Positions 22,558 through 32,596 of a stretch of 64,000 nt of DNA are shown here, in pieces (position 1 is the stretch's first letter; each line of letters begins with the position of its first letter). The notes beneath the pieces were generated by a model. It saw only the letters and a list, made by a program, of their open reading frames with translations, made no database searches and was not told the origin of the DNA. The DNA is taken from positions 62,001 through 126,000 of the forward strand of contig CAJQUW010009067.1 in assembly GCA_907163375.1 (NCBI GenBank). The letters run 5' to 3'. This DNA comes from Prostheceraeus crozeri (lineage: Eukaryota > Platyhelminthes > Polycladida > Euryleptidae). The translations under genes were made by a program, and so were the position numbers.

Positions 22558-25138
22558 TAAAAAATATACAAATATAGTGTTATAATATTTTTTATTTTTA
22601 TTTTATGTATATATCAAATTTGACTATCTTAGAAATTAGAAAATTAAAAAGGTGAAGTAGTTATTCCATCAGGTAAAATTTTTCTTTTATCATCAAATGG
22701 ATCTAATGCTAATTTATGTTCTTCTTTTAAATACATTTTATGTTTTTTTGAATTAAGTCTATAATTACATGCTGTTTTTATTTCATTATTAAATAATACA
22801 TTTTTATAATCTTGAAATGTTATTTGATTAGCCACTGATGCCTTTGAAATTCCTTTTAATGTTTTATGTGTTTTAATATTATTAGTTGTGTTATAACAAT
22901 AACATTTAGATTTTAAAAATATAGCTTCTGTTATGAAATCTTCATTTCCTTCTAATTCATCTTTTACTTTACATAAATCTGAAGGATGAATGATATCTTT
23001 TATTTTATCTATTTCTTCATCAAGTGTAGAATTATACGGTATTGTTAATTCTAAGAAAACGGAATCGGTATCTGTAAAGTGTAATTTATAGTTTTTGCCA
23101 TAAGCAGGTGCTAAATAATCATATATAAATCTATACATAAATAGTTTAGCTAATTCTAATATAGTGAATCCTATAAAATTAAACTTATCATGTTTTACGC
23201 TGATTCGACGTAAATGTACAGCACATAGTTCATCACTAAATCTAGTAGTTCTTTTATATGTAGATTTCATTGTTAAATTTTGAAACCTATCTTTATCATA
23301 AACTATTTCAATATTTTGTCTATTACGCACATTTTCTAAAGTCTTACCATAAAATGCATTATTCATTAATTTGAAGAACACGTTTCCAAAATCATCTTTA
23401 TTTCTTTTAGCTATTTTACGTTTTTCAATATTGAACTCTATATGATTTTTTAACCATTTAGATTTTCTATACACTAGTTTCCGGTGAATTTTTGTGAGAA
23501 TCATTCGATGTTCTAAATACCAATCTAGCATTCTTCCTTCAACAACATACTTTCCTTTATTGCTTTGTGTTAACATAAGTTTTTTTGTTGGTCTGTATTT
23601 CTTAGGAATTATAGATTTTTGATAATCTGAAAAATCTTCTATATTGGGAATTTTGTTTTCGGGACAGAAAGGAAAATATTTTGTTTTATCTTTTATTTCA
23701 TCAGGATATACTAAATCAACTTCATATATATAACCATGATTATAATTTCCATCATATGTTTTTTGATAATCTAGAATATTACACCATGACATTTCACCTG
23801 TTGGTAATTCTTGTATCATGCAAGAAGAATATAAGCTATTAAAATCATAATATAACAAATAGTTTTCTCTCATGAATTCATCAATTGCATTTTCACGTTC
23901 TACTCCTTCCCTTTTCGTTCGAAAAATTTCTAATATTTTTTCTTTTTCTTCTGGAGATAAAGGTTTCATGATTCCATATTCTTGTGGATTTACTTTCTTA
24001 TTATAACATTTAACATATCTATTACCTAAAACTGATGAAACTCCACCTCTAATTCCAGATTCAAAAAATAATAATTTATCATATGTATTTTCTTTATAAT
24101 GTTTAAGTTTAACATTTGTATGTTTTAATCCTGCTAACCATGTTAAACCTGGTGTAGAATAACAATAACATGGATCTATTCCGTAATATTCTAAACACAT
24201 ATCACGAAAGTTTTCAAAAAGATCAGCAAGGATTAATACATCTATCTGAAGATATTTCATTGTATAATCATACATTGTTTTACAATTTAACTCTCTCCAA
24301 TTCTTTTCAGCTTCTGCATAGTCTTCTTCAGATAATTGTGATTGTTTTAATGTTGATTTAAATTTATTTATTGGAGGAAGTTGTTTTTCTTCCATAATTT
24401 TATTCACAGAATTAAAATCTCCAGTTATATATTCATACGGAAATATTCCTTTTAAAGGTTTTAAATTATATTTATTTAATATATTACATTGTTCAGGTTT
24501 CAAAGTTTTTCCCATAACATCTAATGAATAAGGAGTAAAAAATCTAAATGCATCTTAAATTCTAATACAACCTAATTGCATTGAAAAATATTCTTCTTCT
24601 GTTTTACATAGTACATTTATTTGTTGTTGTTGTAATTTTTCAGATGAAAATAAATCTTTCATTACTAGATGGAAATCATATTTAGAACCATTGTAGAAAT
24701 ATAAAGGAACAAAGTTATATTTAAATTTATTAGCATTAAGATTACAAGAATTATGTGCTGCACCTCTATATAATCCATTTAGATGATCATGATCTTTTAC
24801 TTTGTCGGCAGAGCCGTCGCTTCGCTTATCATTACCCAATTCTTTTCCACAGTAAAAACATTTTGTTTCATTAATAAAATTTAATTTTTCTTTTTCTGTT
24901 AATGGCATCATTGGTATATTTGTTTCAAGCAATTGTGAAAAACGTCCTTGTAATTCTTCTACTTTCTTTGTAAACATTTCTGAACTATCTTCACCATAGT
25001 ATTGATAATATTCTGATTTAAATAATTCAGGATAATTTGAATGAATGTACATTCCCCAACATAATGGTTTTTGTACAAATAAATATTTTTCTTTACTTTG
25101 TTCAGGTGCACTTTTTTCATAATTATCATTTTCAGAAT

Positions 25139-25168
25139 CGGGCGAAGCCCTGGAACTTTCCGTTCCAT
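25139..25168 (+). repeat. 30-bp palindromic insert in polB
   Basis: Contains GGGCGAAGCCC plus GGAACTTTCCGTTCC. It is absent from element 3 at the matching site and present in element 2 (42978-43007). Exactly 30 bp, so it adds ten codons (minus strand SSRASP-type peptide). Confidence 0.85.
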
Positions 25169-26691
25169 TTTGTGTCATATTAACATTATATGCTTCAAAA
25201 TCACAATAAATAGTAAAGGGTACTTTATTTTTGAAATACCATTTATTGTATTCTAAATAATCATCTTTTGGAAATGTGTTTCTGACTGCTTCATTTTGTT
25301 GACAATTCTCCAAATGTCTATTCATTTCTTCTTTAGTTCTAAAACTTGTCATACATTGAAGACAAGGAAAATTTGTATTATCTGAAGTTTTTGTAAATAT
25401 AGAAACATCTTTACACAATATAAAATGACCCTGATAATATAATATATTCGCTTGTGCTGGTTGTTTTGTCTGTTCTAGTTTTTCAAATTTATCTTGATAT
25501 ATTTCATGTGTTTCATCAATTTCTTTCGTAAGATTAAATGTATTTCGATGAAAATTTTGATTGAATATTTGTAGCTGATAAATATATTCTTTATCATATT
25601 GTTCTTTATATTGTTGTTGACATTTTTTAAACATTCATTTAATTCTTTATTTTCTTCATTATTTAATTCTTTATTGTCTTTATTGTCTTTATTTAATTCT
25701 TGAATCGTTTCTATCTTATTTTCATATTTATGGCCATATTCTTGTACTAATATTTTTGTTTGTTGTTGATAATCTGTTTTACATTTTTGTAAACTTTCAT
25801 TTAAATTTTGTAATTTTTGTTGATATTCTAAAGATAAAGATAGATAATCGGAATCATAATCATAATTATAATTACGTCCTTTATAATTATTATGATTAAT
25901 CATTATTGGTGATAATGTTTTAACAATTTGAAATTTTTCAGTACATATTATATTTCCTTGGTAAAAAATATTATGATGCATGTAATTTCCTCTATCATTA
26001 TATACTATTTCTGATTGACATAAATTTTTATTATTCAAATAAAATTTTTGGAATCTGAGTAAAGTGGAGTAATTTTACCAATAGAAACATAATTCACATT
26101 TAATTCAAAAACATTTACTTCAATTAAATTTTTATTCTTTTTATGAAACTTTATTAACCTATTATAATCATATGGAAATTCATGTAAGCCATCAGAGAGA
26201 TCAAATTCCTTTATGTATTCTTCTTTATTATAATGACTTAGTCTCTCTTTGTGATATTCTGCAGGATGTAAATGTGCTATAATACTCCACAGAAAACAAT
26301 AATCATCTTCATTTTTTATGTTGATTATTTGTGGTGAACTGAAAGGTAAAGGAACATAACTACCACCAGTATTATTTTTATATTTATCAATTACTATTTT
26401 CTTAGATAGTATTTTAACAAATCTCCAACCAGATTCACGTAACTGGGCTTCAATTATACAATTTTCTAATTTAAGTATCATTTGTTCAAATATGGGTTGT
26501 ATATCATTTACATTATGAATTTCTTGTGAATTTGTAAAATGTCCTTGTATTATTTCTTCAGGAATTCCATCAGGTCCATTTTTTGTATAAAGTACTTCTA
26601 CATTCATATAACATTTGAAAGATTTCTTAAATATTTTGAAAAAGTTTTTTAATACATTATAAAAAGTTTCATCGGTTTCATTGTGTTCAAC

Positions 26692-26721
26692 GGGCGAAGC
26701 CCTGGAACCTTCGGTTCGAAC
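26692..26721 (+). repeat. 30-bp palindromic insert in polB with AAC flanks
   Basis: GGGCGAAGCCC and GAACCTTCGGTTC hairpins; AAC at 26689-26691 is repeated at 26719-26721. The empty site is in element 3 after 61951; element 2 has a 39-bp variant at the same site (44526-44564). Encodes RTEGSRASPV on the minus strand. Confidence 0.9.
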
Positions 26722-27235
26722 CGATTCATTAAATAAATATTTTATATCTGTTACCGCTTCATCGGTTTTTTTAGTTTCATCAAATTCATCTATTTCGTTA
26801 AATTCATCAGTATCATTAAATAAATATCTTTCATCGGGTATGGACTCATCTTCAGTATTAAAAACTTTTTTATATTCCGAATGTGAATAATCATCAAACA
26901 TTTTTTTAACTTTTTTATCAGTAGGCAATGTTTCTAGATAGTTTTTATAACTATTTAATTTTAATATATTTCCTTCATCAACTCGTTCTACATTTTGTAA
27001 ATGCAATTTACTATTTAAATGAGATTGATAACTTCTTTTTGTTTGCAACTTTTTTTTACATAAGTTACAATAAAACTTGGTATTTTCCATTTTTTTTATT
27101 TTTAAAGAAAAAAATTGTGTTTTAATTTTAGATATAAGCATTCTAATATCAAGGTCTAGAGAGTTATTTTATATTATTATATATTTCACATTCTTAAGTT
27201 ATTTTATTTTCTTTATCACATTAAGTTTTATCATA

Positions 27236-28627
27236 TTAAGTTTTATCATATAACGTTTTATCATATAACGTTTTATCAAAAGATAATTTAAATCTATTTT
27301 CACTAACTATTGATTCTTCATCATCATCAATTGATTCTTTATCATCATCATAAATTGATTCTTCATCATCATCATAAATTACACTTTTTGGGATTGGATA
27401 CCATTCTCTTATTGGAATATCTAATTCTAAATTACATCTTTTATCTGATAATAATATAATAGAGAAAAATATTGGTCTTTGATCTCTTTTGGAAAATTTA
27501 ATAACACCACCATAATCTGAATCACTTTTAGTTTTTATTAAAGATGATAAAATTTTAAATTGATTAGATGTAAATCCTAATTTAAATTTTGTAGACCCGA
27601 CACATAGTTGTCGAACAGTATCTTCAACTATACCATCATTATTATTTTCAATTGTAAGAAAATGAAATTTAGATAAATTTTGATTATATGTAGTATTAAT
27701 ATCATGTACATCAGTATGAGATATAATTTTTTCTTCACTTAAATTTTTATAATTACTAATATTTTTATAATCTTTTTTACCATTTACACCATTTTCAGAT
27801 GTTTCAGAATCATCGTCTATATTATCATCATCTATATTATTATCATCATTATTATCATAAGATTCTTTAAGATCGGGCAAAGCCCTAGAACCTTCGGTTC
27901 GTTTATTATGATTATGATTATGGACATTGTTAATAGTATAAGGTGTTGTCCACATATAAATTTTTTCTTGTTGAGCTAAGCCATTTATGTAAGATTTTAA
28001 TAAATTAATATTTAAATTGGAATACAATCCTATATATGTATCATCATCATATCTTTGCGGCATTTCTAATGTTTCTTGTTTATAAATTGTATCTCTATAA
28101 TATACTTGACATAATAATTCTTCGTTATGCTTTTTACTCTCGATATGAATATTATATTGGTTTTGTTCATCAACAAATAATCTAATTTTTTCATTTGAGA
28201 AAGATTTTAATTTTTTAACTAATTCTTTAATATTGATATAATTAATAATTTTAGTTTCTATCCAATCAGTATTACTAATTGGTAATACTGCTCTAATAAA
28301 ACCATAAACATTATTATGACCTATTATAACCATATTTTCTTTATTTAATTCTACATATGCAACATCATTATATTTACTTACTATATCCATAAATTTAATA
28401 AACGGGTCTCCTGGAAATAAACAATAGTTAGTTTCTATAGAAGGTAAACCTTTAGTCTGTTCTCTAAATATTTCGGCTTGTAATTGAAATAAAATATTAA
28501 CATCTATACATGGATTATTATTATTATTATTATCAAAACATTTATTTTCAAATCCCGTTGATCTCGTCGAATAAGAAGAACAGGATGATGCGGACGAATA
28601 TAATTTTTTTAAATTTGCTTTATCCAT
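27236..28627 (-). CDS. Polinton 1: predicted PCNA-like sliding clamp (fossil part)
   Basis: A 463-residue frame with no named motif, but the order of strands and helices suggests a sliding clamp. Residues about 45-180 read like PCNA domain 1: a helix PFIKFMDIVSKYNDVAYVEL, strands NKENMVIIGHNN and YGFIRAVLP, then YINIKELVKKLKSF, EKIRLFVDEQNQYNIHIES. A spacer rich in Asp and Asn follows (residues 235-290). A second domain repeats the plan (KFKLGFTSNQFKILSSLIK, GVIKFSKRDQRPIFFSI). The tail is acidic and repetitive (YDDDEES). It is co-oriented with and directly upstream of polB, which suits a processivity factor. This is fold-level inference from reading, not a match I can score. It carries a 30-bp palindromic insert at 27875-27904. 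Confidence 0.5.
   Translation of the reverse strand: MDKANLKKLYSSASSCSSYSTRSTGFENKCFDNNNNNNPCIDVNILFQLQAEIFREQTKGLPSIETNYCLFPGDPFIKFMDIVSKYNDVAYVELNKENMVIIGHNNVYGFIRAVLPISNTDWIETKIINYINIKELVKKLKSFSNEKIRLFVDEQNQYNIHIESKKHNEELLCQVYYRDTIYKQETLEMPQRYDDDTYIGLYSNLNINLLKSYINGLAQQEKIYMWTTPYTINNVHNHNHNKRTEGSRALPDLKESYDNNDDNNIDDDNIDDDSETSENGVNGKKDYKNISNYKNLSEEKIISHTDVHDINTTYNQNLSKFHFLTIENNNDGIVEDTVRQLCVGSTKFKLGFTSNQFKILSSLIKTKSDSDYGGVIKFSKRDQRPIFFSIILLSDKRCNLELDIPIREWYPIPKSVIYDDDEESIYDDDKESIDDDEESIVSENRFKLSFDKTLYDKTLYDKT
27875..27904 (+). repeat. 30-bp palindromic insert in the clamp-like gene
   Basis: GGGCAAAGCCC and GAACCTTCGGTTC hairpins, encoding RTEGSRALPD on the minus strand in the Asp/Asn-rich linker. 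Absent at the matching place in elements 2 and 3. Confidence 0.85.
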
Positions 28628-28773
28628 TTTTTTATTTTTATTAGAAAAAATTTTATTTTTTTATTTTTATTAGAAAAAGTTTTATTTTTATTAGAAAAAA
28701 TTTTATTTTTTTATTTTTATTAGAAAAAGTTTTATTTTTATTAGAAGCAATTTTATTTTTTTATTGTTTAAAA
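28628..28773. promoter_or_regulatory. Divergent intergenic region with AT-rich tandem units
   Basis: Separates the leftward clamp-like gene from the rightward fibre-like gene. Made of about four copies of a unit TTTTATTTTTATTAGAAAAA. Element 2 has only one unit here (46478-46523), so this spacer has expanded in element 1. It ends in TTTATTGTTTAAAAATG at the fibre-like start. Confidence 0.75.
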
Positions 28774-29244
28774 ATGATGTTACCAAATGTTGGTGGAGGT
28801 GCATATATCCCGAATAATCGTGAATTAGAAATAGAGATAGAAAATTATATCATGAAAACTGGAGATGTTTTATCTGGTCCATTGCATCTTTCTATTCTTC
28901 CGCAACAAAATACAGAGTTAACAAATAAACAATATGTTGATACACAAATCAATGATTTAAAAGAAAAATATATAAACGATGTTTTGGTTCCACTGATGAA
29001 TGAATTAAAGTTGCTTAAACTTAATGACAAATCATTAAACGAAAAATTATTAAAACTTGATAAAAAGGATAGAGAGCTAGAAGCAGATATAGCAAAACTT
29101 TTTAAAAAGATTTCAGAACAATCAAAAATTTTAATATTACTTTCTTTAAATTTAAAATCTGCAGTCATTAAAAATAAACATCAGATAAAAATGTTAAAAG
29201 AACAATTAGAAGATGAAATAGAAAAACTGCCTGAAAGAATTTAA
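28774..29244 (+). CDS. Polinton 1: fibre-like protein with tail-fibre N motif and coiled coil (fossil part)
   Basis: 156 residues. The N-terminal half has MKTGDVLSGPL then NTELTNKQYVD, the pattern (MTGDLxMxG ... NKxYVD) known at shaft starts of phage tail fibres and also present in Polinton fibre candidates. The rest is a long heptad coiled coil (LKLLKLNDKSLNEKLLKLD) ending with a hydrophobic helix ILILLSLNL. A trimeric attachment fibre is the likely role. It starts the rightward capsid block and is followed at once by another coiled-coil protein. Confidence 0.6.
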   Translation: MMLPNVGGGAYIPNNRELEIEIENYIMKTGDVLSGPLHLSILPQQNTELTNKQYVDTQINDLKEKYINDVLVPLMNELKLLKLNDKSLNEKLLKLDKKDRELEADIAKLFKKISEQSKILILLSLNLKSAVIKNKHQIKMLKEQLEDEIEKLPERI

Positions 29245-29291
29245 AAAAATTAAAGCAGTTACAAACTACATTCCAAAAAAGTGTTGATGAA

Positions 29292-29660
29292 TTGAGTTCT
29301 AAAATTACTCAACAAATGAAAAAGATGAATAGAATAATAAATGAAGTAAACTCACTTAATCAAAAAGTTGATAAAATGAAAACTCTTAAAATCAATTTAG
29401 AAAATGAATTAAAGAAAAATTTACAAGAAAACTCTAAAGAAAATAAAGAACAGTTAGATTCTGTTAAAAGACAATTAGATGTTCTTAAAATTAAGTTAAA
29501 TGCTCTTAAAACGGCGTTGAAGATTAATCAGCAGAAAATGCAAGTTAATAGAAAAGAAATTAAAGTACATCACACGCTGCTTGACGCAATAGATAAAGTG
29601 CAACAGTCAATTAATAAAGTTATCTCAAAGTTGTTGTCCATTCACAAACGTAAATCTTGA
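29292..29660 (+). CDS. Polinton 1: coiled-coil protein (fossil part)
   Basis: 122 residues, nearly all coiled coil (INEVNSLNQKVDKMKTLKI, LDVLKIKLNALKTALKINQQ), 47 bp downstream of the fibre-like gene. It may be the shaft of the same fibre or a separate partner. The first ATG lacks the usual TTTAAAAATG context, so its start is uncertain. Confidence 0.45.
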   Translation: MSSKITQQMKKMNRIINEVNSLNQKVDKMKTLKINLENELKKNLQENSKENKEQLDSVKRQLDVLKIKLNALKTALKINQQKMQVNRKEIKVHHTLLDAIDKVQQSINKVISKLLSIHKRKS

Positions 29661-29880
29661 TCGACGAAGTCTTGGGTTTCTAACCTATCGAAGCGAGGCT
29701 CCTCGAGGCTTTAGCCGATCGGACCAAAGGTCCTCAGGTTACTAACCAATAGAACTTTGTTCAGAGGCTTTAGCCGATCCTAAACGTAAATCTTAGCGCA
29801 AATATTAAACGGACCAAAGGTCCTCAGGTTACTAACCAATCGTAAATATTTTTTCCCAAAAGTCAAATTTAATCCTAAAA
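29661..29880 (+). repeat. Cluster of palindromic mini-repeats (non-coding)
   Basis: Contains GAGGCTTTAGCC, GGACCAAAGGTCC twice (near 29719 and 29814), GCGAGGCTCCTCG and CAGGTTACTAACC twice. The whole block is absent from element 2, where the coiled-coil region is followed almost directly by the next gene (47395-47437). It is an inverted partner of the block at 32597-32690. Confidence 0.85.
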
Positions 29881-29881
29881 A

Positions 29882-30448
29882 ATGCCTATAATTTATAAAC
29901 ACAATCTTAAACATTTTGCTTCAAATCAAAGAATTGCTCATGAACCACGTATGAATCCTGTTTATCATTATGATAATAGAGAAACAGTCGGAACACAAAA
30001 GTTCCTAGGCACCGCAGGTGCCGTTCACACGGAAGGAGCTGGCATCTTCTCTGGTATTGGAAGTATCGTTAACTTAATTAAAAATAATAAAGATTTGATT
30101 ACATCTGCTGCAAAAGGAGCAGCTGCTATAGGTAGTACAGCTTGTGCAATATCAAATGCTGTCAAGTCTCAAAACGAATTAAAACAACTAGAAGCTATTC
30201 GTAAACTTAGGAATGATTCCGAAGAACTAAAAAATTTAAAAAAACTTTCAGAGGAAACAAAAAATAAAATTGCTAACATAGCTGTTGGGGAAACCTTGAG
30301 GAGCGGAGCTCCGTCTGATAGTAAACATAAGAAGAAATCAGGCGTAGCCATAAAACGTTCAATTGAAGAAATAAGAGGAAATGGCGTGAGCAGCAACCTT
30401 CGGTTTAACCAGCAAAGCTGTAGCGGAGCTGGTCTAGCAAAATTCTAA
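29882..30448 (+). CDS. Polinton 1: pX/pVI-like Gly/Ala helical protein (fossil part)
   Basis: 188 residues. The centre has a glycine-led amphipathic stretch (GAGIFSGIGSIVNLIKNNKD, LITSAAKGAAAIGSTACAIS) and a charged coiled coil (ELKQLEAIRKLRNDSEELKN). Small capsid cement or membrane-active proteins of this make are placed among the capsid genes of adenoviruses and Polintons. Two short inserts set it apart from the element 2 copy: one with GGCACCGCAGGTGCC at 30008-30022 and a 48-bp one near the C terminus (30377-30424). Assignment by composition and position only. Confidence 0.5.
   Translation: MPIIYKHNLKHFASNQRIAHEPRMNPVYHYDNRETVGTQKFLGTAGAVHTEGAGIFSGIGSIVNLIKNNKDLITSAAKGAAAIGSTACAISNAVKSQNELKQLEAIRKLRNDSEELKNLKKLSEETKNKIANIAVGETLRSGAPSDSKHKKKSGVAIKRSIEEIRGNGVSSNLRFNQQSCSGAGLAKF
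30377..30424 (+). repeat. 48-bp palindromic insert in the pX-like gene
   Basis: Absent from element 2, where GNG runs directly into LAKF (near 47900). Adds sixteen codons, in frame; contains AACCTTCGGTT and AGCAAAGCT hairpin words. Confidence 0.8.
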
Positions 30449-30600
30449 AATTATGTTTTTTAGTAAAATTTTTTTTAGTAAAATTTTTTTAGCAAAATTT
30501 TCTTAGCAAAATTTTTTTTGTAAAATTATTTTAGTAAAATTATTTTAGCAGAATTTTTTCTGTGTGTGAGAAAAACAAAAAGTCAAATTATTTTTTATAA
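30449..30600 (+). repeat. Short AT-rich tandem units before the major capsid gene
   Basis: Seven or so copies of a 14-18-bp unit around TAGTAAAATTTTTTT or TAGCAAAATTTTTTT, then TTCTGTGTGTGAGAAAAAC and TTTTTTATAAAAATG at the next start. A shorter version precedes the same gene in element 2 (47930-48025). Probably contains the promoter. Confidence 0.7.
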
Positions 30601-30602
30601 AA

Positions 30603-31933
30603 ATGTCTTCGCTTATCGAAAATATATTTAGATTAGACGATCCTCCGTTCGTCAGTTGCAATCAAAAAAAGAATGACTATATAAGAATTGCTATGAATCC
30701 CGGATCTTCCAGTAGAGTAAATACTGGAGGTGATTTAATTTTTGAAGTTGATAATCAGCAGAGTTATATATATCTACCTGATTCATTTTTACACTGAATA
30801 TTCTTTGTATAGTGATGCCAATTTTACAACACCATTACCAGATACCGATAATATTGCACTAGAGAATAATTTTTCCAAGATTATTTACACAAATGCGTTT
30901 AGATGTTGCAACTCAAAATATAGAAACAATAAGTGATTCTCCAGGTGTAATTGATACAAAGCTTAGATTTGTAACAATTGGTGAAAATAATAAAAAGTAT
31001 GAAATCGAAGGTTGGTTTCCTGATACTAATGATGGTATAATTGTTGATGATTTAACTCACGCTGGAACAGATGCAGCAGGAATTGCGAAAGATGTAGAAA
31101 ATATTGCAAAACATTTAAATAAAACAAACAATAGTGCATATAAAGAAAGACGTGAATTTAACAAGAAAAGTAAACAGACAGTAAATTGGTCATTGTCTCC
31201 ATTATTCGGATATTTAGATTATGACAAAATATCATATCAATTAAAATTTAAGTTAATAATTCATCGCACAGCAAATAATGAATTAATCTTTTTTGGTAAG
31301 ACTGGAAAAAAAGCATATTTAAAAATTGATAGACTTGAATGGTGGATTAAGCATATTACTCCTAGTTTAGAGATTGAAACGGCTATTGCAAAAAGATTAA
31401 ATACTAACAAACCAATTCCAGTAAATTTTCTAAAGCGTACTGCTAGTTCAGTAACTTTTTCCGAACAAAGATTTAACTGGCATTTTACTAGAACTGCGAA
31501 TACTCCAAGATATTTATTGCTAACTTTTCAAAGAAATAATTCTCCAAGTTTTGATAAGAACAATAATCTCTTCCATATTAATGCAATTCGAAGTTTACAA
31601 GTTTCATTAAATCAAACCCGATATCCAATTGATCCATTACGATTCGATGAAACCAATAATCAATTTATGGAAGGATATGATTCTTATCGAAATCTTTGTA
31701 TAGAATTTGGAGTTGAACCACAATTAACTCCTGGAGATTGGAGACATTTATATCCTGTTTTCTGTTTCGATTTAAGTGCACAATCTGAAGATATTATCAA
31801 GACTGGTTGTGATGTAACAATTAATATTGAAAAGAAAGATTCCACAACTTCATTGATGGCTTATGGTTTATTGCTAGAAGATGTAAAATATTCTATTGAA
31901 ATTCTTAATGGAAAGATGGCTAGGATCGGCTGA
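30603..31933 (+). pseudogene. Polinton 1: major capsid protein, double jelly-roll (fossil, broken)
   Basis: Clear counterpart of the whole 442-residue capsid gene of element 2 (48026-49354), where the domains are described. The most conserved block is WSLSPLFGYLDYDK, near 31187-31228. Broken in this copy. A palindromic insert with GCTGAAGCCTCGAGG follows the gene end near 31925-31955 and is absent in element 2. Confidence 0.88.
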
Positions 31934-31955
31934 AGCCTCGAGGTGCTTCGCTCCC

Positions 31956-32112
31956 ATAAGTTAATTAAAATTTTTGTTAACTTAAATTTTTTTTTAGTAA
32001 TTAGTAATAAAATTTTTTTGTAACTAGAATAGATTAAAAATTCCTAATTTAAAATTTATTCATAACTAGAATAGATTAAAATTTTTGATAACTTAAAATT
32101 TTTTTATTAAAA
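31956..32112 (+). repeat. AT-rich tandem spacer with AACTAGAATAGATTAAAA units
   Basis: Two units of about 45-60 bp sharing AACTAGAATAGATTAAAA. The matching spacer of element 2 (49355-49580) has about five. It ends with TTTTTTTATTAAAAATG at the next start. Confidence 0.7.
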
Positions 32113-32595
32113 ATGTCGCAAGCGAAAAGTAATAATAATAAAACTGTTGAATTAAAATTACGTAATATTGTTGACAAAAATACCCCTAAAACTATTACGA
32201 TTAATAAGAAAAAGTATTACATAAGTAAACCAATGATAGAGAATATTCAATTACAAGAAGAAAAGAATGGCGGGATTCTCCCATTAATTCCACTAATAAT
32301 AGGTGGCATAGCAGCAGCAGGAAGTGTTGCAGGTGGGACAGCTGGTATTGTCCAAGCAGTAAATAAAAATAAATCAGAGAAGGCAGCATTAGAAGAACAA
32401 AAACGACATAATAGAGAGTTAGAGAAAGTTGCCAGGGGAGAAGGAATAGTAGATAATTTTATTAGTAAATTAAAATTAGTTGATGAAGGAAAACGAGTTC
32501 TTAAAAATATTCTCCACAATGTTGATGATTTAATTGAAATTAAAGAAACTAAAGATGGTTCTGGAATATATCTAAGTCCTAGTATGATTCGGTAA
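32113..32595 (+). CDS. Polinton 1: pVI/pX-like minor capsid protein with hydrophobic segment (fossil part)
   Basis: 160 residues. An N-terminal basic part is followed by GGILPLIPLIIGGIAAAGSV and AGGTAGIVQAVN (residues 54-85), a hydrophobic Gly/Ala segment typical of membrane-active or capsid-cement proteins of Polintons and adintoviruses. Then come a coiled coil EKAALEEQKRHNRELEKVA, a GEGI word and a C-terminal GSGIYLSPS, which resembles the repeated G-x-G-x-Y-L-x-P endings of Polinton minor capsid proteins. It lies between the major capsid and phospholipase genes in both complete elements. Confidence 0.65.
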   Translation: MSQAKSNNNKTVELKLRNIVDKNTPKTITINKKKYYISKPMIENIQLQEEKNGGILPLIPLIIGGIAAAGSVAGGTAGIVQAVNKNKSEKAALEEQKRHNRELEKVARGEGIVDNFISKLKLVDEGKRVLKNILHNVDDLIEIKETKDGSGIYLSPSMIR

Positions 32596-32596
32596 T

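Larger units (their letters stand above)
22644..27090 (-). pseudogene. Polinton 1: DNA polymerase B, protein-primed type (fossil, broken)
   Basis: A 4.4-kb leftward region encoding one long polymerase of the Polinton type, now broken. From the N terminus: a C2H2 finger (YCNLCKKKLQTKRSYQSHLN, near 27020-27075); the DDYCFLWSIIAHLHPAEYH block common to invertebrate Polinton polymerases (near 26270-26330); a second CLQCMTSFRTKEEMNRHLE finger (near 25325-25365); exonuclease motifs YCDFEAYN (near 25190), FYNGSKYDFHL (near 24675) and YLQIDVLILAD (near 24230); an HNH-like zinc insertion with CFYCGKE and KVKDHDHLNGLYRGAAHN; then polymerase motif A YYDFNSLYS (near 23840), motif B KLMNNAFYGKT (near 23350) and motif C FTDTDSV (near 23065). 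The family replicates DNA from a terminal protein primer. It carries a palindromic insert absent from element 3 at 25139-25168 and another at 26692-26721. Confidence 0.93.

Noticed and set aside
28845-29168. Antisense Ser/Phe-rich frames opposite the coiled-coil and capsid genes (also 30169-30396, 32247-32519, 46595-46918, 49693-49995)
   Set aside because: Shadows of lysine- and glutamate-rich coding on the other strand.
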